Shown here piece by piece: positions 58,792 to 64,000 of a stretch of 64,000 nucleotides of DNA; position 1 is the stretch's first letter; each line of letters starts with the position of its first letter. The notes under the pieces were generated by a model, which saw only the letters and a program-made list of their open reading frames with translations, did no database searches and was not told where the DNA came from. The translations under genes were made by a program, and so were the position numbers. Source of the stretch: Actinoallomurus bryophytorum (lineage in GTDB: Bacteria; Actinomycetota; Actinomycetes; Streptosporangiales; Streptosporangiaceae); NCBI RefSeq assembly GCF_006716425.1, contig NZ_VFOZ01000001.1, forward strand, positions 7,583,237 through 7,647,236, given 5' to 3'.

Positions 58792-59523
58792 TCACCGGGC
58801 CTTCGGGCCGGCGGCGGCCGCAGCCCTGATCTGACGGACCGCCTCGTCGACGCCCTCGCTCCAGGGGGTGCCGTGGCCCGGCAGCAGCCAGGCCGCCTCG
58901 ATGCCGTCCAGGCGGCCGAGGGAGGCGAGGGCCTGGTCCGGGTCGTCGGTGAACGGCGCCGGCTGGGGGCCGCGCCGGCCGGTCAGGACGTGGCGGGTGG
59001 TGAGGGCGTCACCCGCGAAGACGGCGTCGGCGGCGGGGACGTGGACGGCGACACTGCCGGGGGAGTGGCCGGGCATGGCGATGATGCGGGGCGCGCCGGG
59101 GAGGTCGAGGGTGTCGCCGTCCGCCACCTCCGTCACCTCGGTGAGGTAGTCGGTGCTCAGGCCACCCTTGCGGGCCGCGTGCCCCATGAAGCGTGCCGTC
59201 GCGCCGAGCTTCATCGGACCCCAGGTGGCCTTCGGTTTGTCCTCGCCGCGTGAGCGGGCGGCGTCGGCGGCGTGGACGTAGGTCGGGACGCCGTGGTCGC
59301 GGCGGAGGCGTTCGGCGAAGCCGATGTGGTCGGTGTCGCCGTGGGTGAGGACGACGCCGCGGATGTCGCCGACCGGACGGCCAAGTGCGGCCAGTTCGGC
59401 GGTCAGTTCGCGCCAGTGGCCGGAGAGCCCGGCGTCGATGACGGTGATGCCCTCGTCGGTCACGATCAGGTGGACCGCGACGATGTCGTTGCCGATGCGG
59501 TGCAGGTGGTCGCCGAGCTTCAC
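58792..59523 (-). CDS. MBL-fold metallo-hydrolase
   Basis: 243 residues. The zinc motif VLTHGDTDHIGF (HxHxDH variant: HGDTDH, where the first His is kept and the second is Gly) near 58, a further GHSPGS near 132 and AGDALTT near 149, with a late LLPGHGTPW. The missing second His of HxHxDH is noted, as in several glyoxalase II-like members that keep activity with HxxxDH. Substrate unknown. Divergent from a TetR gene with palindromic operators, so probably its target. Confidence 0.88.
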   Translation of the reverse strand: MKLGDHLHRIGNDIVAVHLIVTDEGITVIDAGLSGHWRELTAELAALGRPVGDIRGVVLTHGDTDHIGFAERLRRDHGVPTYVHAADAARSRGEDKPKATWGPMKLGATARFMGHAARKGGLSTDYLTEVTEVADGDTLDLPGAPRIIAMPGHSPGSVAVHVPAADAVFAGDALTTRHVLTGRRGPQPAPFTDDPDQALASLGRLDGIEAAWLLPGHGTPWSEGVDEAVRQIRAAAAAGPKAR

Positions 59524-59566
59524 GGCTGTGCCTTTCCTTCGGGGAGTGGTGCTGATGGCTACGATA

Positions 59567-59597
59567 CATAGCCATCATAGCTATGGGCAATAGCTAT
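59567..59597. promoter_or_regulatory. Operator cluster between MBL hydrolase and TetR genes
   Basis: CATAGC (59567-59572) / GCTATG (59580-59585) is a 6-bp inverted repeat, and ATAGCTAT (59590-59597) is a palindrome. AT-rich AGCTAT half-sites recur three times in 31 bases. Likely TetR autoregulation. Confidence 0.75.
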
Positions 59598-59634
59598 AAT
59601 CGACCTGACACCACCGCCGGCCGGAGGAGCACGG

Positions 59635-60195
59635 ATGCCGACGCCTGAACGGACCTCGCTCGCGGAGATCGTCGAAGCGGCACGGGACATCGTGGAGAAG
59701 GAGGGGCTCGCGGACCTGACCATGCAGGCGGTCGCCGTTCGCGTCGGCGTGCGGGCGCCCTCGCTCTACAAGCGGGTACGCAACCGCGACGACCTCGTAC
59801 GACTGGTCGTGGAGTCCATCGTCCGCGACCTGGGCGAGCGGCTGGACGCGGTGACGGCCGGCGGAGACGCACGCGATGACCTGGGGAGGCTGTGCCGTGC
59901 GTTCCGTGCGTTCGCGCACGCGCATCCGGCCGGCTACCGCCTCATCTTCGCCGCGGGGTCCGAGGAGAGCAGGCCGGACGCCGGCTCGCTCGCCAGGGCG
60001 GTGCGCTCCCTGCTGCGGATCGCCGGGGAGCTTGCCGGGCCGGGGGAGGCGCTCGAGGCCGCCCGCATGGTCACGGCCTGGCTGTACGGCTTCGTCAGCA
60101 TGGAGCTGGCGGGCGCGTTCAACCTGGGCGGGGACATCGACCGCGCCTTCGAGTACGGGATCGCCCGGCTCGTCGACTCGCTCGCGAAGGCGTGA
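59635..60195 (+). CDS. TetR/AcrR family regulator
   Basis: 186 residues from ATG 59635 behind GGAGGAG. The helix-turn-helix is at residues 8-52: SLAEIVEAARDIVEKEGLAD, LTMQAVAVRVGVRAPSLYKR, with YKRVRNRDDLV after the recognition helix. The C-terminal part matches the TetR_C_33/WHG group (HPAGYRLIFAAGSEESRPDA). It probably controls the divergent MBL hydrolase. Confidence 0.93.
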   Translation: MPTPERTSLAEIVEAARDIVEKEGLADLTMQAVAVRVGVRAPSLYKRVRNRDDLVRLVVESIVRDLGERLDAVTAGGDARDDLGRLCRAFRAFAHAHPAGYRLIFAAGSEESRPDAGSLARAVRSLLRIAGELAGPGEALEAARMVTAWLYGFVSMELAGAFNLGGDIDRAFEYGIARLVDSLAKA

Positions 60196-60305
60196 ACGCC
60201 ACCGCGACGCGCACGGCGGTGCGCGTCGCGGCGAAGCGCGGTCTCAGTTGGCCGTGAGGCCGGTCAGCGGCAGCGACTGCGGGTCGACCTCCCGGACGTA
60301 CCGGA
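60196..60305 (-). pseudogene. Decayed copy of the tldE 3' end with its terminator
   Basis: A perfect 13-bp hairpin (60202-60231, core CCGCGACGCGCAC) is followed by CTCAGTTGGCC and then GTGAGGCCGGTCAGCGGCAG with CGACTGCGGGTCGACCTC. The same pieces occur in the real tldE at 60946-60975, 60987-60998 and 61206-61245. About 205 bases of the original (60999-61205) are missing between them, so this is an internally deleted duplicate. No function. Confidence 0.8.
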
Positions 60306-60443
60306 GGACTCCTGACCCGGCGGGACGAGGTGGCCGGCGCGCTTTCGACGTCGCCGGGGCGTGGCCCGCCGGGAACGGCGGGCCACGCCCCGGACCTCGT
60401 TGTCGTTCGTACGGGCCGAGCCGCGACCGAACCTACCGGCGCC

Positions 60444-60836
60444 TCACGAGGGCGAATGGCTCCCGTACGGGCGGGTGATGATCTCCATGCCATGTCCGGC
60501 CGGGTCCATGAAGTACAGGCCACGGCCGCCGTGGTTGTGGTTGATCTCGCCGGGCTGCTTCAGGTGCGGATCGGCGTAGTAGGCGATCCCGGCCCGCTCG
60601 ATCCTCGCGAACGCCGTGTCGAACTCCTCATCGGAGACGAGGAACGCGTAGTGCTGCACGGTGATCGACTCGAGTGGGACGGCGGCGAAATCCAGGGTGA
60701 CCCCGTTGCCGGTGGCGACCGGAACGAACGGGCCCCATGTGGCGCCGACGGAAAGGTCCAGGATGTGGGCGAGGAACTCGGCGGACTCCCGGTTGTCCCG
60801 TGCGTGGACGATGGTGTGATTCAACTCGGCTGACAT
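60444..60836 (-). CDS. VOC (glyoxalase/dioxygenase) family protein
   Basis: 130 residues from ATG 60836. The fold has two beta-alpha-beta-beta-beta units: LNHTIVHARDNRESAEFLAH (His first ligand), VTVQHYAFLVSD-type strand seen as ITVQHYAFLVSDEEFDTAFA, and GGRGLYFMDPAGHGMEIITR with the Glu ligand. Metal ligands His, His and Glu seem complete. Members detoxify, cleave aromatic rings or bind antibiotics; no assignment possible. It stands between the tldE copy and the real tldE. Confidence 0.88.
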   Translation of the reverse strand: MSAELNHTIVHARDNRESAEFLAHILDLSVGATWGPFVPVATGNGVTLDFAAVPLESITVQHYAFLVSDEEFDTAFARIERAGIAYYADPHLKQPGEINHNHGGRGLYFMDPAGHGMEIITRPYGSHSPS

Positions 60837-60945
60837 GTGTGGAGTGCCTCCGTAAGGCAACCTCACGGGCACCTCCATGCCTCACCCGGACGGTGACCGA
60901 CACGCGATGCCGTCCCGCGATCCTAACCACCGTGCAGAGACGTCA

Positions 60946-60975
60946 CCGCGACGCGCGCGCCGGCGCGCGTCGCGG
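60946..60975 (-). terminator. Terminator of the tldD-tldE operon
   Basis: A perfect 13-bp stem CCGCGACGCGCGC (60946-60958) / GCGCGCGTCGCGG (60963-60975) with loop GCCG, starting 11 bases after the tldE stop. A near-identical hairpin stands at 60202-60231. Confidence 0.8.
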
Positions 60976-60985
60976 GAAGAGCGCC

Positions 60986-62377
60986 TCAGTTGGCCTTGCT
61001 CACCGTCGACATGTTGAAGTCGGCGACGCGCAGCGACGGCATCGCCGTGCGGGTGAAGTAGTCCGACCACTCCCGGCTGAGGCAGCGTTCGGTACGGCCG
61101 GCTTCCTTCAGCCGTGACAGCAGGCCCACCGGGCTCTCGTTGAAGCGGAAGTTGTTCACCTCGCCCACGACCTCGCCGTCCTCCACGAGGTAGACCCCGT
61201 CGCGCGTGAGGCCGGTCAGCAGCAGCGACTGCGGGTCGACCTCACGGATGTACCACAGGCAGGTGAGCAGCAGCCCACGGCGCGTGCTCGCCACCATCTC
61301 GTCCAGCGTCGCCGTGGCGCCCGGGACCTCCATGAGGAGGTTGTCCACCCCCGGGGTGAGCGGCAGGCCGGTCAGCGCGGCCGACTGGCGCGTCTGGGGC
61401 AGCGCGGCGAGCCTTCCCTCGGAGATCCAGTCGACGGGGTTCAGCGCGAGGCCGTTGTCGAAGATCGAGGACTCGCGGCCGGACGCGTGGGCGACGACGA
61501 AAGGCGTGCACTCCAGGCCCGGTGCCCTCGGGTCGCTGTGGAGCCGCAGCGGCAGGTTCGACAGGGTGTCGCCGACGCGCGTGCCGCCGCCCGGACGGCT
61601 GAAGACCGTACGGCCGTCCTGGGCGTCGCGCGCGCCCGCCGACCAGTACATGTACATCATCAGGTCCGACACCGCGCCGGGAGGCAGCAGCGTCTCGTAG
61701 CGGCCCGCGGGCAGGCCGACCCGGCGTTCGCCCCACTTCAGCCGCTTGGCCAGACCGGCGGACATGGCCGCGACGTCGACGTCGCGGAAGTCCGGGGTGC
61801 CGGTGCCGGCCCACGCGGACCGGCCCATGTCGGAGGTCTTGGCGTTCAGCTCGAACTTGCCCGTCGGCTCGTCCGATCGCAGCCGCAACCCCGCCGACGT
61901 GCCCACGAAGGTGGAGTTCATCTCGTGGATCGCGAAGCCGTACAGCAGGTGCGAGTCGTCCTGCGCCGCGGCGAACGCCTCGCCGAGCGCCGGCGCGAAT
62001 CCCTCGAACACCCCGACCGACGTCTCGGCCGCCGGGTCGTCCCAGGCGCCGCCCGAGCCTGCCTGAGCGGCGTCGATGAGCGGCGCGGCGTCCTCGGCCG
62101 GGCCGCTCTCCTCCGCGGCACGCTCCGCCGCGCGTACGAGGTCCTCGACCTGGTCCGGAGTGACACCGGCCCGCGACACCATGCCGGTCGAGTCGCCCGC
62201 GATGGCGATGACGGTGAGGCGGCGCGAGCGCGTGACGCCGTTGGTGGTGAGCGTGTTGCCGGCCCAGCGCAGGTTGGCCCCGCTGGACTCGTCCGCGATC
62301 ACGACGCAGCCGTCCGTACGCGAGAGCGCCAGTGCCCGCTCGACCGTCTCCTGCGGGGTGCTCCCCGTGCTGCTCAC
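60986..62377 (-). CDS. tldE: TldE/PmbA family metallopeptidase subunit
   Basis: 463 residues from GTG 62377, which overlaps the TldD stop (GTGA). TldE forms a heterodimer with TldD; it lacks the HExxxH metal site itself. Family features are GRYETLLPPGAVSDLMMYMY, SDPRAPGLECTPFVVAHASG, SIFDNGLALN, LLLTGLTRDGVYLVEDGEVV and the final NNFRFNESPVGLLSRLKEAG. The complex cleaves or processes peptides; in E. coli it matures microcin B17 and degrades CcdA. The gene's 3' end has been copied 700 bases away. Confidence 0.95.
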   Translation of the reverse strand: MSSTGSTPQETVERALALSRTDGCVVIADESSGANLRWAGNTLTTNGVTRSRRLTVIAIAGDSTGMVSRAGVTPDQVEDLVRAAERAAEESGPAEDAAPLIDAAQAGSGGAWDDPAAETSVGVFEGFAPALGEAFAAAQDDSHLLYGFAIHEMNSTFVGTSAGLRLRSDEPTGKFELNAKTSDMGRSAWAGTGTPDFRDVDVAAMSAGLAKRLKWGERRVGLPAGRYETLLPPGAVSDLMMYMYWSAGARDAQDGRTVFSRPGGGTRVGDTLSNLPLRLHSDPRAPGLECTPFVVAHASGRESSIFDNGLALNPVDWISEGRLAALPQTRQSAALTGLPLTPGVDNLLMEVPGATATLDEMVASTRRGLLLTCLWYIREVDPQSLLLTGLTRDGVYLVEDGEVVGEVNNFRFNESPVGLLSRLKEAGRTERCLSREWSDYFTRTAMPSLRVADFNMSTVSKAN

Positions 62378-63873
62378 TGACCGGCCTCCTTGACCGCGTT
62401 GAGGATGTTGACGCCGCGGAACAGTGCCGAGGGCGCGCCGTGGCTGACCGGCGCGACCTGGCCGGGCTGGCCCTTGCCGCAGTTGAACGCGCCGCCGAGG
62501 ACGTAGGTCTCCGGGCCGCCCACGGCCTCCATGGAGTTCCAGAAGTCGGTGGTGACCGCCTGGTACGCCGCGTCCCGTAGCTGCCCCGCCAGCCGGCCGT
62601 TCTCGATCCGGTAGAAGCGCTGGCCCGTGAACTGGAAGTTGTACCGCTGCATGTCGATCGACCAGCTCTTGTCGCCGAGGATGTAGATGCCGCGGTCCAC
62701 GCCGGAGATCAGCTCCTCGGTGGAGGGGCCGCCCGGCGCCGGCTGCAGGGAGACGTTCGCCATGCGCTGCAGCGGCATGCTGGAGGGAGAGTCGGCGAAC
62801 GCGCAGCCGTTCGAGCGCTCCCGCCCGGTCAGGTGCGCGATGCGCCGGTCGGTCTGGTAGCCGACGAACCGCCCGTCGCGGACGATGTCCCAGCTCTGCG
62901 TCTCGACGCCCTCGTCGTCGTAGCCGATCGTCGACAGGCCGTGCTCGGCCGTGCGGTCGCCCACGATGTTCATGACCTTGGAGCCGTACTGCAGGTTGTT
63001 CAGCTTTTCCGGCGTGGCGAACGAGGTGCCGGCGTACGCCGCCTCGTAGCCCAGCGCCCGGTCCAGCTCGGTGGCGTGCCCGATCGACTCGTGGATCGTC
63101 AGCCACAGGTTGGACGGGTCGATGACCAGGTCGTACACGCCGGCCTCGACCGACGGCGCGGCCAGCTTCTCGGCGAGGTATTCGGGGATGCGGGCCAGCT
63201 CGGCGTCCCAGTCCCATGCCGTGCCGGTGAGGTACTCATAGCCCCGCCCGACCGGCGGGGCCAGGCTGCGCATCGTGTCGAAGCCGCCCTCGTACAGGCC
63301 GACGGCGTTGACGACCGGCGTCACGCGTACGCGCTGCTGGGTGGTCACCGTGCCCGCGGCGTCGGCGTAGAACTTGTTCTCCTTGACCTGGAGCAGCGAG
63401 GCGTCGGTGTGGGCGACCCGGTCATCGGCCAGCAGCCGGCGGCTCCAGTCGGCCAGCAGCGCGACCTTGTCGCTCATCGGCACCGAGAACGGGTCGACCT
63501 CGTAGGAGGAGACCCAGGTGCGCTCGCCGTAGGACGGCTCGGCCGCGAGCTCGATGCGCTCGCGGTTGATGGCGGAGGCCACCTTGGAGACCTCGACCGC
63601 CTGTTCGGCCACCCGGGCGGCGGCGTCGGTCGTCAGGTCGATACCGGCCGCGAACCCCCACGTGCCGTCCTTGACGACGCGTACGGCGAAACCGAGGTCG
63701 TCGGCGTCGGCCGCGGTCTCCAGCTGGCCGTCGGACAGTCGGAGGGTCTGCCGCCTGATGCGCTCGAGGCGGAAGTCGACGTGCTCGGCGCCGAGGTCAC
63801 GGGCCCGCGAGAGCGCGGCGTCGGCGAGCGCGCGCAGCGGAAGGGCGGCAAAGTCTGGATCGATCTCTCGCAC
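62374..63873 (-). CDS. tldD: TldD family metallopeptidase
   Basis: 499 residues from GTG 63873. The zinc motif HESIGHATELDRALGYEAAY (HExxxH) is at about 259-264, followed by the C-terminal cysteine in GGAFNCGKGQPGQ. The N-terminal domain shows AADADDLGFAVRVVKDGTWG, the usual opening of the family. It is the catalytic partner of TldE. No RiPP precursor gene was recognised nearby, so the substrate may be housekeeping peptides. The two genes overlap by four bases. Confidence 0.96.
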   Translation of the reverse strand: MREIDPDFAALPLRALADAALSRARDLGAEHVDFRLERIRRQTLRLSDGQLETAADADDLGFAVRVVKDGTWGFAAGIDLTTDAAARVAEQAVEVSKVASAINRERIELAAEPSYGERTWVSSYEVDPFSVPMSDKVALLADWSRRLLADDRVAHTDASLLQVKENKFYADAAGTVTTQQRVRVTPVVNAVGLYEGGFDTMRSLAPPVGRGYEYLTGTAWDWDAELARIPEYLAEKLAAPSVEAGVYDLVIDPSNLWLTIHESIGHATELDRALGYEAAYAGTSFATPEKLNNLQYGSKVMNIVGDRTAEHGLSTIGYDDEGVETQSWDIVRDGRFVGYQTDRRIAHLTGRERSNGCAFADSPSSMPLQRMANVSLQPAPGGPSTEELISGVDRGIYILGDKSWSIDMQRYNFQFTGQRFYRIENGRLAGQLRDAAYQAVTTDFWNSMEAVGGPETYVLGGAFNCGKGQPGQVAPVSHGAPSALFRGVNILNAVKEAGQ

Positions 63874-63988
63874 CGGTGCAACCTATCGCGTCCTACAAAT
63901 ACCGGCAGGTCACCCTTGGCGGTGCCGCGCTCGTGCTACCCGGTGGTAGCCCAATAGGCTCGCCACGATCGAACCTGGAGGTTTCCGA

Positions 63989-64000
63989 ATGACTCGCTCA
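63989..64000 (+). CDS. Start of a further gene, cut by the window end
   Basis: ATG 63989 lies 7 bases behind TGGAGG, a good ribosome site. Only MTRS is visible, so no product can be named. It is divergent from tldD with 115 bases between, which contain an AT-richer stretch. Confidence 0.5.

Noticed and set aside
60986-63217. One 743-codon fused protein covering tldE and part of tldD
   Set aside because: The upstream part is another frame of tldD; tldE has its own GTG start with a GTGA overlap.
60986-63873. A RiPP (microcin-like) cluster because of TldD/TldE
   Set aside because: No precursor peptide, cyclase or dedicated exporter found around it; tldDE are common housekeeping genes in Actinobacteria.

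Overview
The window is about 70% GC with GTG/TTG starts and tightly overlapping genes. It carries families typical of Actinobacteria: DUF397/XRE pairs, an LppU-like protein, DUF3099, DUF6412, DUF6457 and an actinobacterial IS110. It looks like a chromosomal piece of a filamentous actinomycete. Streptosporangiales (Actinomadura or Actinoallomurus-like) is my guess from codon style and gene families, not something proven here. The unusual trait for this group is a complete selenocysteine (Sec) system.

Selenium/formate theme (7.8-17.3, 21.3, 39.9-42.9 and 48-50 kb). A formate dehydrogenase operon (alpha 8756-11950, beta, NrfD-type gamma) has an in-frame TGA at 9317-9319, followed by a hairpin with a GGTCT apical loop. 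It is read as Sec188. The Sec machinery lies in three further places in the same 35 kb: selD (16285-17271), the tRNA-Sec gene selC (21333-21428) and selA-selB (39903-42928). fdhD is divergent to the operon. Two molybdenum cofactor genes (moaA, mobA) sit near 48-50 kb. Together they could build one Mo/W-bis-MGD selenoenzyme at the inner face of the membrane.

Other regions. 0-3.1 kb: MacB-type ABC exporter with a tiny coupled ORF between ATPase and permease. 3.8-6.9 kb: M20 peptidase, COG3375-type GNAT and N-acylamino acid racemase, matching the known N-succinyl route that converts D- to L-amino acids. 17-21 kb: acyl-CoA synthetase, DUF6412, a YidC paralogue and a secreted protein ending in LPVTG. 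22-28.7 kb: GNAT, TetR, PP2C-like phosphatase, an RHH/PIN toxin-antitoxin pair and stress proteins. 29.6-30.7 kb: XRE/DUF397 pair with a consensus promoter. 31.5-33.2 kb: TetR and a divergent LLM flavin enzyme with two operator palindromes. 33.2-34.7 kb: tandem repeats and an IS110 element with a candidate bridge-RNA hairpin. 34.8-39.7 kb: propionyl-CoA synthetase, MFS/MarR pair and a cyclodeaminase-like protein, then a MITE-like element. 43-50.7 kb: pirin, arylamine N-acetyltransferase, RtcB, lipase, moaA/mobA and a ferritin-like protein.

50.8-55 kb is the strangest part. A DUF1275 membrane protein is split by about 525 residues of Arg/Pro-rich repeats whose units are all multiples of three bases. 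About 2 kb of low-information sequence follows. 55-57 kb: ABC-2 exporter ending in a series of hairpins. 57-60 kb: DUF3099, FMN oxidase, dodecin and an MBL hydrolase/TetR pair. 60-64 kb: VOC protein and tldE/tldD; a decayed copy of the tldE 3' end with its terminator lies on the other side of the VOC gene.
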